From assembly GCF_003254465.1 (NCBI RefSeq), contig NZ_QDFI01000007.1, forward strand, positions 34,519 through 98,518: a stretch of DNA of 64,000 bases, given 5' to 3'. The position numbers were made by a program, and so were the translations under genes. Within the stretch, counting starts at the first letter, position 1. Each line of letters opens with the position of its first letter. Under the pieces are notes generated by a model that did not search any database, was not told the origin of the DNA, and saw nothing but the letters and a program-made list of their open reading frames with translations. The stretch is from Meridianimarinicoccus zhengii. GTDB lineage: Bacteria > Pseudomonadota > Alphaproteobacteria > Rhodobacterales > Rhodobacteraceae. Shown here piece after piece: positions 27,570 to 37,842 of the stretch.

Positions 27570-30131
27570 ATGCGCGACGCGACGCCCCAGACGACCCCGA
27601 AGACCATCCGCCTTGCCGACTATACCCCGCCCGCCTTCTGGGTGGACAGCGTGCACCTGACATTCCGGCTGGACCCGTCGGCGACGCGGGTCGTTTCGCG
27701 CATTGCGTTCCGGCCCAACCCGGACGCGAAAGGGTCTTTCTTCCTGCATGGCGAGGGGCTCAAGACGATCCGCGCGACGATCGACGGTGTGCCCGTCACG
27801 CCGGAACCGGCGGAGGGCGGCATCACCTGCGCCGTCCCCGACACGCCCTTCGTGTGGGAGGCCGAGGTGGAAATCGACCCGCAGGCCAACACCGCGTTGG
27901 AGGGGCTGTACCGCTCGGGCGGGATGTATTGCACCCAGTGCGAGGCCGAAGGGTTCCGCAAGATCACGTGGTATCCCGACCGGCCCGACGTGATGGCCCC
28001 CTTCACCGTGCGGATCGAAGGGCCTGACCCCGTGCTTCTGTCCAACGGGAACCCGGTGGGCGGCGGCGACGGATGGGCCGAATGGCACGACCCATGGCCC
28101 AAGCCCGCCTATCTGTTCGCGCTGGTCGCGGGGGATCTCGTGGCGCATCGCGACAGCTTCACCACAAAGACCGGCAAACATGTCGATCTGGCGATCTGGG
28201 TCCGGCAGGGCGATCTGCACAAATGCGCCTTCGGCATGGATGCACTGAAGCGGTCGATGGCGTGGGACGAACGGGTCTACGGGCGGGAATACGATCTCGA
28301 CGTGTTCAACATCGTCGCGGTCGACGATTTCAACATGGGCGCGATGGAGAACAAGGGGCTGAACATCTTCAACGCTGCCGCCGTGCTCGCCAGCCCCGAC
28401 ACCGCGACCGACGCCAATTTCGAACGTATCGAGAGCATCATTGCGCATGAGTATTTCCACAACTGGACCGGCAACCGCATCACCTGCCGCGACTGGTTCC
28501 AGCTGTGCCTGAAGGAAGGGCTGACGGTCTTCCGCGACCAGCAGTTCTCGGCCGACGAACGCAGCGCGCCGGTGCAGCGGATCAGCGACGTGCTCGCCCT
28601 GCGCGGGCGGCAGTTCCGCGAAGACAACGGCCCGCTCGCCCATCCGGTGCGGCCCGAAAGCTTTGTCGAGATCAACAATTTCTACACGGCGACTGTCTAT
28701 GAAAAGGGCGCGGAACTCATCGGGATGCTCAAACGGATTGTGGGAGATGACGCCTATGCCCGCGCCTTGACCTTGTATTTCGATCGCCATGACGGGCAGG
28801 CCTGCACGATAGAGGACTGGTTGCAGGTATTCGAGGACGTGACCGGGCGGGATCTCGCTCAGTTCAAGCTCTGGTACGCGCAGGCCGGCACACCGCGTAT
28901 CGACGTGACCGAGGATTTCGCGGACGGGACCTATACCCTGACACTGCGCCAGCACACGCCGCCGACCCCCGGCCAGCCCGACAAGGCACCGCTTGTGATC
29001 CCCGTGGCGGTGGGACTTCTGGCGCGGGACGGTCATGAAATGGTGCCGACGACCCTTCTGGAACTGACCGGGTCGGAGCAAAGCTTCACCTTCGACGGGC
29101 TGCCCGACCGTCCGATCCCGTCGATCCTGCGCGGGTTCTCCGCCCCCGTGATCGTGACGCGCCAGCCGGACGCGGCGGAGCGCGCCTTCCTGCTGGCCCA
29201 TGACACCGATCCCTTCAACCGGTGGGAGGCCGGGCGGTCGCTGGCCAAATCCGCCTTGGTGACGATGGTGACGGACGGGGCCGCGCCCGATCCAGCCTAT
29301 CTGGATGCGCTGGGGCGTGTGCTCGACGATGACACGCTCGACCCCGCCTTCCGCGCGCTGGTGCTGGCGCTGCCGGGCGAGGACGATGTCGCGCAGACGC
29401 TGTTCGACACTGGCGTGACCCCGGACCCGACGGCGATCCGCGCAGCCATCGAGACGATGTCGGTTGCCATGGCCGCCAGCCTGGAACCACGTCTTGCCGC
29501 GCTTCACGAGACGATGCAGGTGCCCGGCGCCTACAGCCCCGATGCTGTATCGGCAGGCCGACGCGCGCTTGGCAATGCGGCGCTGGCGTTGCTTTCGCGC
29601 CGGGATGGCGCCGAGCGGGCGCGTGCTCAGTTCGACACCGCGGACAACATGACCCAGACTATGGCCGCCCTGTCGGCGCTGGTGCGCGCTGGCAAGGGCG
29701 ATGGCGCGCTCGCCGCTTTCCGCGACCGCTGGCAGGGCGACCGGCTGGTGATGGACAAGTGGTTCGCGCTGCAACCGGCTCTTGCCCGGCCGGAGAACGC
29801 GGCCGCCACCGCCGAACGGCTCACCCGCGATCCCGCGTTCGACTGGAAGAACCCGAACCGCTTCCGCGCGGTGTTCGGCGCGCTGGCCGGCAATGCCGCC
29901 GGGTTCCACCATCCCGACGGATCTGGCTACGCGCTGATGGCGGACTGGCTGATCCGGCTCGACCCGGTGAACCCGCAGACCGCCGCGCGGATGACCACCG
30001 TGTTCGAGACGTGGCGGCGATACGATGCCGACCGCGAGGCGATGATGCGCGCGGCACTTGACAGGATTGCTGCCGCGCCGGGCCTGTCACGGGACACGGG
30101 GGAGATGGTCGGCCGCATCCTTGGGGCCTGA
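27570..30131 (+). CDS. pepN: Aminopeptidase N
   Basis: 853-aa zinc metallopeptidase of family M1. The exopeptidase motif GAMEN is near residue 258 (NMGAMENKGLNIF), the zinc site HEYFH is at 293-297, and the third ligand glutamate lies in LKEGLTVF near 316. The length fits the PepN group, which has a DUF3458 domain and C-terminal helical repeats. The second of two adjacent ATGs (27570) has GGAGG at five nt. It removes N-terminal residues from peptides in the cytoplasm. Confidence 0.96.
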   Translation: MRDATPQTTPKTIRLADYTPPAFWVDSVHLTFRLDPSATRVVSRIAFRPNPDAKGSFFLHGEGLKTIRATIDGVPVTPEPAEGGITCAVPDTPFVWEAEVEIDPQANTALEGLYRSGGMYCTQCEAEGFRKITWYPDRPDVMAPFTVRIEGPDPVLLSNGNPVGGGDGWAEWHDPWPKPAYLFALVAGDLVAHRDSFTTKTGKHVDLAIWVRQGDLHKCAFGMDALKRSMAWDERVYGREYDLDVFNIVAVDDFNMGAMENKGLNIFNAAAVLASPDTATDANFERIESIIAHEYFHNWTGNRITCRDWFQLCLKEGLTVFRDQQFSADERSAPVQRISDVLALRGRQFREDNGPLAHPVRPESFVEINNFYTATVYEKGAELIGMLKRIVGDDAYARALTLYFDRHDGQACTIEDWLQVFEDVTGRDLAQFKLWYAQAGTPRIDVTEDFADGTYTLTLRQHTPPTPGQPDKAPLVIPVAVGLLARDGHEMVPTTLLELTGSEQSFTFDGLPDRPIPSILRGFSAPVIVTRQPDAAERAFLLAHDTDPFNRWEAGRSLAKSALVTMVTDGAAPDPAYLDALGRVLDDDTLDPAFRALVLALPGEDDVAQTLFDTGVTPDPTAIRAAIETMSVAMAASLEPRLAALHETMQVPGAYSPDAVSAGRRALGNAALALLSRRDGAERARAQFDTADNMTQTMAALSALVRAGKGDGALAAFRDRWQGDRLVMDKWFALQPALARPENAAATAERLTRDPAFDWKNPNRFRAVFGALAGNAAGFHHPDGSGYALMADWLIRLDPVNPQTAARMTTVFETWRRYDADREAMMRAALDRIAAAPGLSRDTGEMVGRILGA

Positions 30132-30134
30132 GCG

Positions 30135-30174
30135 CGGTCACGAAAGAGTCACACCGCCGTAAAGAACACGTCAC
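30135..30174 (+). promoter_or_regulatory. Pho-box-like direct-repeat array upstream of the glycerophosphodiesterase gene
   Basis: GTCAC occurs at 30137, 30148 and 30170, with GTAAA at 30159 filling the gap, so four units repeat every 11 bp. PhoB-type boxes are 7-bp direct repeats (CTGTCAT-like) at an 11-bp period. The array ends 54 bp before the ATG of a phosphate-ester-hydrolysing enzyme, which makes PhoB control likely. Confidence 0.55.
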
Positions 30175-30228
30175 GCTGCCGGGCTACCGGTAGCGTCCGT
30201 TAATCGTGTTCTCCCCGGGAGTCTCCCA

Positions 30229-31278
30229 ATGATCCGTTCCCTCGTCCTTGCCACGGGCCTTGCCGCGCTGTCCCTGCCCGGTCACGCCGCCTCTTTCCTG
30301 ACGCTCGACGGCGATGCGCCGCTGGTGATCGCCCATCGCGGCGCGTCCGCCTATCTGCCCGAGCACACGCTGGGTGCCTATGAACTGGCCATCCGGATGG
30401 GCGCGGACATCGTGGAGCCGGACGTGCAACTGACCGCCGATGGCGCGCTGGTGGCGATGCACGATACCTCGCTGGCACGGACGACCAACGTGGAGACCCT
30501 GTTCGCCGCGCGCAATGGCGGCTACGACGTGTCCGAATTCACGCTGGCCGAGATCAAGACGCTGACCGTCGAACCCACCGGACCCGCCGCCACGTCCTAT
30601 CCCGGCTTCACACCCGGCACGGCCGCGCCCTTTGCCGTGCCTACGCTGCGCGAGGTACTGGATTTCGTGAACACGCATAACGCCGCGACGGGCGACAAGA
30701 TCGGCGTCTACCCGGAGTCGAAGACCCCCAACCGGTCCGAACTGTCGCGCAAGATCGTCGACGAGATGGATGCCGCGGGCTTCACCGGCGCTGACCAGAA
30801 CAGCTACATCCAGACCTTCAGCCATGATGGTGCGCTGGAAATCGCGCTCTACCAGGCCGGGCTGGGCATGGATGTGCCTGTCGCGGCTCTGGGCGCCGCC
30901 GTGGGCGAACCGGGCGCGTTCGGCGTGTTCGATTTCACCACGAGCACGATCAGCAGTCTTGAAACCCTCGCGGGCTTTGCCGGCGGCGTGGGCGTGACCC
31001 TGTCGAGCCCGTCCCTGAACGCCGACTTCATCGCAGCGGCCCACGCGCTCGGCCTCGAGGTGCATGGCTGGACGTTCCGCCCGACCAGCATCGAAGCTGC
31101 TCGGACGCAGTTCGGAACCTACTTCGCGCTCGGCATGGACGCGGTGTTCACCGACTATCCCGATCTCGGCGTGCGGGTCCGGAACGAGCTGACGGCACCG
31201 GTTCCGCTGCCCGCGAGCCTGCCGCTGGTTCTGGCCGGTCTGGGCGGACTTGCCATCCTGCGCCGGTCACGGCGCTGA
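30229..31278 (+). CDS. Secreted glycerophosphodiester phosphodiesterase with VPLPA sorting tail
   Basis: 349-aa enzyme that hydrolyses glycerophosphodiesters to glycerol 3-phosphate and an alcohol. The signal peptide is about residues 1-21 (ending GHAAS). GDPD residues include H36 in AHRGAS, the metal pair in VEPDVQL near 64 and the second histidine in AMHDTSLART near 80. The C-terminus is VPLPASLPLVLAGLGGLAIL followed by RRSRR, the motif-helix-basic layout of VPLPA-CTERM exosortase substrates. A Pho-box-like array lies upstream. Surface anchoring is inferred. Confidence 0.87.
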   Translation: MIRSLVLATGLAALSLPGHAASFLTLDGDAPLVIAHRGASAYLPEHTLGAYELAIRMGADIVEPDVQLTADGALVAMHDTSLARTTNVETLFAARNGGYDVSEFTLAEIKTLTVEPTGPAATSYPGFTPGTAAPFAVPTLREVLDFVNTHNAATGDKIGVYPESKTPNRSELSRKIVDEMDAAGFTGADQNSYIQTFSHDGALEIALYQAGLGMDVPVAALGAAVGEPGAFGVFDFTTSTISSLETLAGFAGGVGVTLSSPSLNADFIAAAHALGLEVHGWTFRPTSIEAARTQFGTYFALGMDAVFTDYPDLGVRVRNELTAPVPLPASLPLVLAGLGGLAILRRSRR

Positions 31279-31384
31279 ACGCGGGTCGGTCTGCGTGACG
31301 CTTCGCCGGGTTGCTGGTCAAACGGCGGACAAATCGGTAGACTGTCACGAAGCTGTTGCCATCGTGGCAGTACTTGGTGGAGCC

Positions 31385-32266
31385 ATGGAAGACCGACTCG
31401 ATCCCCTCATTGCCGAACGGGCGCCATGGCTCTTCGCCGACCGCGTCACGTCGAAAACCGCGCGCGCCGTGCTGATGCGGATGCTCGGTTACGAACGGAC
31501 CCTGCGTCTGGGCCGGTTCCTAGAAGACAAGAGCACGCTCGAGATCATGGCGATCATGGGCGGGATCCTTGCGAAGGACGTGGAAATCGACGGGCTGGAC
31601 AACCTGCCATCACGGGGTGCAGCGCTGGTGGTGGCGAACCACCCGACCGGGATCGCGGACGGGATCATCCTGAACGCGATGATTGCCAAGGTTCGCACGG
31701 ACGCGTTCTTTTACGCCAACAGCGACATCCTGCGCGTGTTGCCGCAGATGGAAAGCATGATCTGCCCGGTGGAATGGCGGCTCGAAAAGCGCACCCATGC
31801 CAAGACGCGCGAGACGATGGCCTATACGCGCAAGGCCGTCGATGACGGTCGGCTCGGCGTGATCTTTCCGTCCGGGCGGCTGGCCAAGCGGCGCGGGCTG
31901 CGGCTGTTCGAACGGCCCTGGATGGCTTCGGCCGCGATGATCGCGCGCAAGTTCGACCTGCCGGTCATCCCCGTCAACATCCGGTCGCGGAATTCGGCGC
32001 TGTTCTACCTGTTCGACCTGATCCACCCGACGCTGCGCGACATCACGCTGTTCCACGAGACGCTGAACAAGCACAAGCAGCCCTACCGCATCACGGTTGG
32101 GGAGGCGATCTCGGCCAGCGCCCTGCCCGCAAAATCCGACGACGGGATCGAGATGCTGCGCGCGGCCACGCTGGCGCTAGGGGGCCGCTATGCGCCCTCC
32201 GTGTCGCTGGTGCAGAACACGCGCCTGCCCGCATGGGCGCGCAAGCCCGCCATGCGGATCGCCTGA
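31385..32266 (+). CDS. Lysophospholipid acyltransferase family protein
   Basis: 293-aa PlsC-like acyltransferase. The acyl-acceptor block is VVANHPTGIADG near residue 81, with histidine and aspartate in the H-x5-D spacing also seen in the hemolysin/OlsA-related NHPLGGLDG group. IFPSGRLAKRRG near 160 is the second block. The ATG at 31385 has GGTGGAG close upstream. The 3' end meets the ABC permease gene with 3 nt between. It acts at the inner membrane on a lysolipid that cannot be specified. Confidence 0.78.
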   Translation: MEDRLDPLIAERAPWLFADRVTSKTARAVLMRMLGYERTLRLGRFLEDKSTLEIMAIMGGILAKDVEIDGLDNLPSRGAALVVANHPTGIADGIILNAMIAKVRTDAFFYANSDILRVLPQMESMICPVEWRLEKRTHAKTRETMAYTRKAVDDGRLGVIFPSGRLAKRRGLRLFERPWMASAAMIARKFDLPVIPVNIRSRNSALFYLFDLIHPTLRDITLFHETLNKHKQPYRITVGEAISASALPAKSDDGIEMLRAATLALGGRYAPSVSLVQNTRLPAWARKPAMRIA

Positions 32267-32269
32267 CCG

Positions 32270-33031
32270 TCAGTCCCGCAACCGCCATCCGGTGCGGAAG
32301 ATCCATGCGACTACCGCAAGGCATGCGCCCGTGAAGCCCGCGATGGCCAGCAGGCTGAACGCCACAGGAATGTCCTCAAGCCCGAAGAAGGCCCAGCGGA
32401 ACCCCGACACGAGATAGACCACCGGATTGAACAGCGACACGGTCTGCCACGGCGCGGGCAGCATGGATATCGAATAGAAGCTGCCGCCAAGAAAGGCGAG
32501 CGGCGTGATAATCAGAAGCGGCACAAGCTGCAACTGTTCGAAGCTACGGGCCCAGATGCCGATGATGAATCCCAGCAGGCTGAACGACACCGCCGTCAGC
32601 ACGAGGAACGCAAGCATCGCCATTGGGTGCGCGATCCGCAACTCCACGAAGAAGAATGCGGTCGCAAGGATCACCGCACCCACGATCAGTGCCTTGGTCG
32701 CCGCGGCCCCCACGTAACCCAGCAGAATCTCCGCATAGCTGACGGGCGCCGACAGGTGTTCATAAATCGTGCCGATGAATTTCGGGAAGTAGATGCCGAA
32801 GGACGCGTTGCTGACCGCCTGGGTCATCACGCTCAAGAGCACAAGCCCCGGCACGATGAATGCGCCATAGGGAATGCCCTCGACGGAGTCGATCCGCGAT
32901 CCGAGTGCCGCGCCGAATACCACGAAGTAGAGCGCGGTGGACAGGACCGGTGACAGAAGGCTCTGCCCGAGCGTGCGGCGGAAGCGGGCCATCTCGTGGC
33001 GATACATCGTCCAGATGGCGATCCGGTTCAT
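32270..33031 (-). CDS. ABC-2 type transporter permease
   Basis: 253-aa inner-membrane permease with six hydrophobic segments of the ABC-2 type (NodJ/DrrB-like). The late block [15 protein letters not shown] near residue 183 and [13 protein letters not shown] near 205 are diagnostic. It overlaps the ATPase gene as ATGA and is the last gene of nrdR-ribD-ATPase-permease. Export of a lipid, polysaccharide or drug is usual for the family; the cargo is unknown. Confidence 0.88.
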   Translation of the reverse strand: MNRIAIWTMYRHEMARFRRTLGQSLLSPVLSTALYFVVFGAALGSRIDSVEGIPYGAFIVPGLVLLSVMTQAVSNASFGIYFPKFIGTIYEHLSAPVSYAEILLGYVGAAATKALIVGAVILATAFFFVELRIAHPMAMLAFLVLTAVSFSLLGFIIGIWARSFEQLQLVPLLIITPLAFLGGSFYSISMLPAPWQTVSLFNPVVYLVSGFRWAFFGLEDIPVAFSLLAIAGFTGACLAVVAWIFRTGWRLRD

Positions 33032-33957
33032 GGCGTCTCCCGCAGCAGATCGACGAAGATGTCCTCCAGCGAGCTTTCCTGCGTGCGCACGTCGCGCAGC
33101 CCCAGCCCCGCAGCCGCCACATCGGCCAGAAGCGGGCCGATATCCGTACCCGCGCCGACCGTGTAGCGATAGAGGATCGCCCGGCCGTCGTCGGACAGAT
33201 CCAGCCCGCGGCCCTGCAGCGTGTCGGGCAGCCCGTCGACAGCCCTGTTCAGGTCCATCCGCAGCTCCTTCTGGCCCAGCCTGCGCATCAGGGCGTGCTT
33301 GTTCTCCACCAGCCCGATGCGCCCGCCATTGATGATGGCGATGCGGTCGGCGATGGCCTCGGCTTCCTCTATGTAGTGGGTGGTCAGAATTATCGTGACA
33401 CCGCGGGATTTCAGGTCGCGCACGATCGCCCACATGTCCCGGCGCAGTTCCACGTCCACGCCGGCTGTCGGTTCGTCCAGGAACAGCACCCGCGGATCAT
33501 GGGCCAGCGCCTTGGCGATCATCACCCGCCGCCGCATACCCCCCGACAATTCGCGCAGCATCGCGTCGCGCTTGTCCCACAGGGTCAGCCGCCGCAAACG
33601 ATCCTCGATCAGTGCGGCGTCATGGGGCAGCCCGAAGATGCCGCGCGAAAACGCCACCGTGTCACACACGCGGGTGAAGGGTTCGAGCACGATTTCCTGC
33701 GGCACCAGCCCGATCAGCCGCCGCGCAGCGCGGAAATCGGTCACGACGTCATGCCCGCCGACGCGAACCTGCCCGCCAGAAGGCTGCGTGATCCCGCAGA
33801 TGGTCGAGATCAGGGTCGTCTTCCCCGCGCCGTTCGGCCCGAGAAGGGCGAGGATTTCGCCGGTCTGGACGGTCAGGCTCACGTCATGCAGCGCCGTGAA
33901 GCCGCCCGCATAGGTTTTGGTCAGCCCATCGATGGAAATGATCGGCGCGTCGGTCAT
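33028..33957 (-). CDS. ABC transporter ATP-binding protein (NodI/CcmA-like)
   Basis: 309-aa ATPase of an export system. Walker [10 protein letters not shown] is at residues 40-48, the signature LSGGMRRR near 136, and Walker [12 protein letters not shown] near 157. The C-terminal 80 residues form the DUF4162-like tail common in such exporters. The start at 33957 overlaps the ribD stop as ATGA; an upstream in-frame start lies inside ribD. It is coupled to the permease by a second ATGA. Confidence 0.88.
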   Translation of the reverse strand: MTDAPIISIDGLTKTYAGGFTALHDVSLTVQTGEILALLGPNGAGKTTLISTICGITQPSGGQVRVGGHDVVTDFRAARRLIGLVPQEIVLEPFTRVCDTVAFSRGIFGLPHDAALIEDRLRRLTLWDKRDAMLRELSGGMRRRVMIAKALAHDPRVLFLDEPTAGVDVELRRDMWAIVRDLKSRGVTIILTTHYIEEAEAIADRIAIINGGRIGLVENKHALMRRLGQKELRMDLNRAVDGLPDTLQGRGLDLSDDGRAILYRYTVGAGTDIGPLLADVAAAGLGLRDVRTQESSLEDIFVDLLRETP

Positions 33958-35072
33958 GCCGATATGTTCCTTAGCCGCTGCCAATGGTGCAACACGTCGC
34001 CACCCAGCGACCGGGTTTCCACCAGCGCGAAACGCGGCGCCTGCGCCAGCGCCGAAAGCCCCATCGCGCCGAAGGCGGGCCAGCCTTCGGCCCCCAGCAC
34101 CACGCCCGCCGAATAGCCGATCAGGTCGTCCACCAGACCGGCGCTTAGCAGCGATGCCGCCAGCGCTCCACCGCCTTCACAGAAGACAGAGTTGATCCCC
34201 GCAGATCCGAGCGCCTGAAGGCAGGCCAGCGGGTCGAGTTGCCGGTCCGCACCGGCGGCCACCACCATGCATCGCGCGCCACGCGCCTGCCATTGCGCGA
34301 TGCGGTCGGCGGGTGCGTCGGCACCGTGCAGCAGCCACAGCGGTACATCGGCGGCGCTGCCGGCCAGCCGCCCATCTTCGGGCAGGTCGAGACGGCGAGA
34401 CGCCACGACGCGCACGGGCTGCCGGGCCACGCCAAGGTCGCGCACCGTCAGCATGGGGTCATCCGCCCGCGCCGTGCCACCGCCCACCAGCACCGCGTCG
34501 TGGCGCGCACGCATCAGGTGCACGTGGCGGCGCGCGTCCGGTCCGGTGATCCAGCGGCTTTCCCCGGACGCCGTGGCGATGCGCCCGTCGAAGCTCGCGG
34601 CCAGTTTCAGGGTCAGCGCGGGGAGCCCCGCCCGCTGGCGTTTGAGAAACCCGGCATGGACCTGTTCGGCCCGGTCCGCCAACAGCCCCTCGGTCACAGC
34701 GATGCCCGCGGCGCGGATGCGCGCGACACCTCCGCCGTTCACCCGCGGATCAGGATCGCGCAGCGCGATCACGACACGGCCCACACGCGCGGCCACGAGC
34801 GCGTCGCAACAGGGCGGTGTCTTGCCGTGATGGGCGCAGGGTTCGAGCGACACATAGGCCGTGGCCCCCGCCGCCGCGCCCCCGGCCTGCGCCAGTGCCT
34901 CGGTCTCGGCGTGGGGTCGCCCGCCGGGCTGGGTCCAGCCGCGCCCGACGATCCGGCCATCCTTCACGATCACGCAGCCCACGGCGGGGTTGGGCCAGCA
35001 CGACCCCTGCCCGCGGGCGCCAAGCGCCAGCGCGAGCGCCATGAACCGCGCATCGGCCCCCGTGCCGGTCAC
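33954..35072 (-). CDS. ribD: Riboflavin biosynthesis deaminase/reductase RibD
   Basis: 372-aa bifunctional enzyme. The N-terminal deaminase domain has zinc ligands H54 (PHAE, with E56 catalytic), C79 and C88 ([11 protein letters not shown]). The C-terminal reductase domain starts near residue 150 ([20 protein letters not shown]). It converts the pyrimidine from GTP cyclohydrolase II to the ribityl intermediate. The start is GTG at 35072, fixed by the GTGA overlap with nrdR. The nrdR-ribD order is common in proteobacteria; the exporter genes behind it are not part of riboflavin synthesis. Confidence 0.95.
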   Translation of the reverse strand: MTGTGADARFMALALALGARGQGSCWPNPAVGCVIVKDGRIVGRGWTQPGGRPHAETEALAQAGGAAAGATAYVSLEPCAHHGKTPPCCDALVAARVGRVVIALRDPDPRVNGGGVARIRAAGIAVTEGLLADRAEQVHAGFLKRQRAGLPALTLKLAASFDGRIATASGESRWITGPDARRHVHLMRARHDAVLVGGGTARADDPMLTVRDLGVARQPVRVVASRRLDLPEDGRLAGSAADVPLWLLHGADAPADRIAQWQARGARCMVVAAGADRQLDPLACLQALGSAGINSVFCEGGGALAASLLSAGLVDDLIGYSAGVVLGAEGWPAFGAMGLSALAQAPRFALVETRSLGGDVLHHWQRLRNISA

Positions 35073-35536
35073 GATCCGGAGGGCGCCTCGGGCCGCAGTT
35101 CCGCCACGAACCGGTCGAAATCGTCCGCGGCCTGGAAATTCTTGTAGACGCTGGCAAAACGCACATAGGCCACCGTGTCGATCCGCGCGAGCGTCTCCAT
35201 CACGATCTCGCCGATGGTACGCGACGGGATGTCCTGCTCGCCAAGGCTTTCGAGCCGCCGCACGATGCCGGAAATCATCTTGTCCATGCGCTCGGGTTCG
35301 ATGGGCCGCTTCTGCAGGGCGATACGGATCGACCTTTCCAGCTTGTCGCGGTCGAAATCCTCGCGCCGGCCATTTGTCTTGATGACCACGAGATCGCGCA
35401 GCTGCACCCGTTCATAGGTGGTGAAGCGCCCCCCGCATTCCGGGCAATACCGCCGCCGCCGGATCGCCACGTGATCCTCGGCCGGGCGCGAATCCTTCAC
35501 CTGTGTGTCGACATTGCCGCAGAAGGGACAGCGCAT
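35069..35536 (-). CDS. nrdR: Ribonucleotide reductase repressor NrdR
   Basis: 155-aa regulator. A zinc ribbon with C3, C6, C31 and C34 is followed by an ATP-cone from about residue 49 ([20 protein letters not shown]). NrdR represses ribonucleotide reductase genes according to ATP/dATP level. It is the first gene of the overlapping operon nrdR-ribD-ATPase-permease. A TATAGT hexamer lies about 50 bp before the start but without a good -35. Confidence 0.97.
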   Translation of the reverse strand: MRCPFCGNVDTQVKDSRPAEDHVAIRRRRYCPECGGRFTTYERVQLRDLVVIKTNGRREDFDRDKLERSIRIALQKRPIEPERMDKMISGIVRRLESLGEQDIPSRTIGEIVMETLARIDTVAYVRFASVYKNFQAADDFDRFVAELRPEAPSGS

Positions 35537-35635
35537 CGAACATCTCCTGTCGGGGTTCCGCCCCCATTGGCCACGACTATATGCAGATCACCACAGGTTG
35601 GGTAGCCCCGAATTTCTGCCGCTATATGCGCCAAG

Positions 35636-36067
35636 TCAGCTGATGGTATGGGGGCTGTTGCGATCCGGGCGGCAAAGCGCCTGCGCCGAGGCGACGGGCA
35701 GCGACGCCCCCGCCTGACGCATGGGCACGGTGGAGATCAGGGCTTGGGTGCGCGGCCCCGGCGGTCCCACTTCGAAGATGGCCGACCGCGCGCCCGGAAT
35801 GTTGCCCGACGGGCCGTCCGGCCGCACCATGATGACCCGGTCCGTGGCCCGCGCGCCAAGGCGGACACGCGCAAAATCGCCCGCCGCGCAGAAATAGGCC
35901 GGCCCCGCGGTGCCGGGGCGCGCGACGATTTCGAACGCGCCGTTGGGTCGTTCGTAGATCAGAAGCCCGTTCCGCGCGACATGATCCTGCGGCGGCGGTA
36001 GGCTTGCGCATCCGACGAGAAGAGCGATGGCCCCGAGGGCTGCAGGCTTGAAGAATGCACCTATCAT
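35636..36067 (-). CDS. Putative outer-membrane or periplasmic lipoprotein
   Basis: 143-aa protein with a lipoprotein signal: one lysine, a hydrophobic core and the lipobox LLVGC with the lipidated Cys20. The mature part holds two further cysteines (YFCAAGDF and ALCRPDR), which may form a disulfide. I do not recognise a named family. ATG 36067 puts the lipobox at the usual distance; an ATG at 36097 would lengthen the signal. It lies 99 bp upstream of nrdR on the same strand. Confidence 0.65.
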   Translation of the reverse strand: MIGAFFKPAALGAIALLVGCASLPPPQDHVARNGLLIYERPNGAFEIVARPGTAGPAYFCAAGDFARVRLGARATDRVIMVRPDGPSGNIPGARSAIFEVGPPGPRTQALISTVPMRQAGASLPVASAQALCRPDRNSPHTIS

Positions 36068-36289
36068 GGACGCGAACCTAGCGCTGCGGCCCTTCATTGA
36101 AAAGCGCCGCCGGAGCCCGTGGACACATTCGTGCCAAGTACAGGTGCGATGGGTCCCGCAACCGGCCCCGAACCTTGGATTGCGCCCTGCATGGATGTCC
36201 AACGCGCGGCACGCGAACAGGCAAGTCAGGCTGTTCATGGCGGTCCTCGGCGCCGGAACATCGCAACCCGGAAACCGGACGGCATTCGA

Positions 36290-37735
36290 TCAATCGCGCC
36301 AGAATTGCGGGGTCAGGATCACCAGCACCGCCATCAGTTCCAGCCGCCCCAGCAGCATCGCCGCGCAGAGAAGCCATTTGGCCGTATCGTTGAGCGTGGC
36401 GAAATTGCCGGCGGGTCCGATGATCGGCCCGAGGCCGGGCCCGATATTCGCCAGCGCCGTGGCCGCACCCGAAACCGATGTGATCAGATCGAGCCCTGTC
36501 AGCCCGAGCGCCACGGAAAACAGCCCCAACAGGAGCACGAAGGTCACGAAGAAGATCATCACCGACCCCAGCACATCGTCCGACACGGGGCGGCCCTCGT
36601 AGCGCGGGACGAACACGCCGTTCGGCGCGTGGATGCGCCGGATCTGCGCCTTGAGCGACGCAAAAAGAAGCTGGTAGCGGAAGATCTTCACCGAGCATGC
36701 GGTGGACCCGGAACACCCGCCCACCAGCCCGGTGAAAAAGATCAGCACCACCGGGAACGCCCCCCATGCGCCGTAATCCGCACTGGCATAGCCCGTGCCC
36801 GTGATGACCGACACGGCGTTGAACAGCGCCTCGCGGAACGCGATCTCGCTCGCCCCGTCGCGCGACCACAGATGGATGGTCAGAAGCCCCGTGACCGTCG
36901 CGATCACGATCAGGAAGGTGCGGATCTGTCCGTCGCGCCACAACGGGTTCATGTCCCCCGCCACGGCCTGCACGTAGCGCACGAAAGGCAACGCCGCGAG
37001 GATCATGAAAATGGTGGCGACATAATGCGCGGCCCCGCTGAACGCCACGAAGGACGCGTCGTAATTGGCAAACCCGCCCGTCGAGATCGTCGTCATCGCA
37101 TGAACCGTGGCGTCGAAACCGGACATCCCGAGGGCTGCGTAGATCAGCCCGCAGGCGAGCGTCAGCGCCACGTAGATGACCGAGATCTGCGCCGCGATCG
37201 CCTTGGCCCGTGGCAGGATCTTGCCGCCTGTTTCGAACCCTTCGGACTTGAAGATCTGCATGCCGCCCACGCCGAGTTCGGGCAGGAACACCATCGCCAC
37301 GACCACGATCCCCACACCGCCGAACCATTGCAGCATGCCCCGCCACAGCAGGATGCCATGGGCGGTGTCGTCAAGCCCGGACATCACGGTGGAACCGGTC
37401 GTGGTCATGCCCGACATCGCCTCGAAGAAGGCATCGACCACGCGCAGTTGTGTATCGCCGAAGAACAGCGGCATCGCCCCGAACATCGGGGCCACCACCC
37501 AGATGCCCGTGGTCAGCAAGAAGATCTGTTGCAGGCTGAGCTTGTCGCGCGCGCCGTTGGCGCAGGCGATGGCCGTGGTCCCACCCGCCGCGACGGAGAT
37601 CGCACCACTCATGAGGAACGCCCACCAGTTGCCATTGCCCATGCGCAGGTCCAGCGCCATCGGCGCCAGCATGGTGACCCCCAGCACGGCGGTCAGCAAT
37701 CCTATGACATAGCCCACCGGCCGGAAATCGATCAT
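36290..37735 (-). CDS. trkH: Trk-type potassium uptake protein TrkH
   Basis: 481-aa inner-membrane potassium channel subunit. Four P-loop regions are visible: TTTGSTVMSG near residue 113, ISTGGFANY near 225, ITGTGYASAD near 320 and TALANIGPG near 440. It needs TrkA, which is not in this window. The ATG at 37735 fits the fold but has no clear Shine-Dalgarno; an out-of-frame ATG ends in a TGA that overlaps it, so reinitiation is possible. Confidence 0.93.
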   Translation of the reverse strand: MIDFRPVGYVIGLLTAVLGVTMLAPMALDLRMGNGNWWAFLMSGAISVAAGGTTAIACANGARDKLSLQQIFLLTTGIWVVAPMFGAMPLFFGDTQLRVVDAFFEAMSGMTTTGSTVMSGLDDTAHGILLWRGMLQWFGGVGIVVVAMVFLPELGVGGMQIFKSEGFETGGKILPRAKAIAAQISVIYVALTLACGLIYAALGMSGFDATVHAMTTISTGGFANYDASFVAFSGAAHYVATIFMILAALPFVRYVQAVAGDMNPLWRDGQIRTFLIVIATVTGLLTIHLWSRDGASEIAFREALFNAVSVITGTGYASADYGAWGAFPVVLIFFTGLVGGCSGSTACSVKIFRYQLLFASLKAQIRRIHAPNGVFVPRYEGRPVSDDVLGSVMIFFVTFVLLLGLFSVALGLTGLDLITSVSGAATALANIGPGLGPIIGPAGNFATLNDTAKWLLCAAMLLGRLELMAVLVILTPQFWRD

Positions 37736-37842
37736 GGCAAAGCCATGGGCAGCGGCGTCACGCCTGTCAAGCGGACCCCCTTGCCAAGCGGTGCGCACTG
37801 CGATCTTGCTGAAACAGCACCGAAGCCCGGGAGACACCGCCG

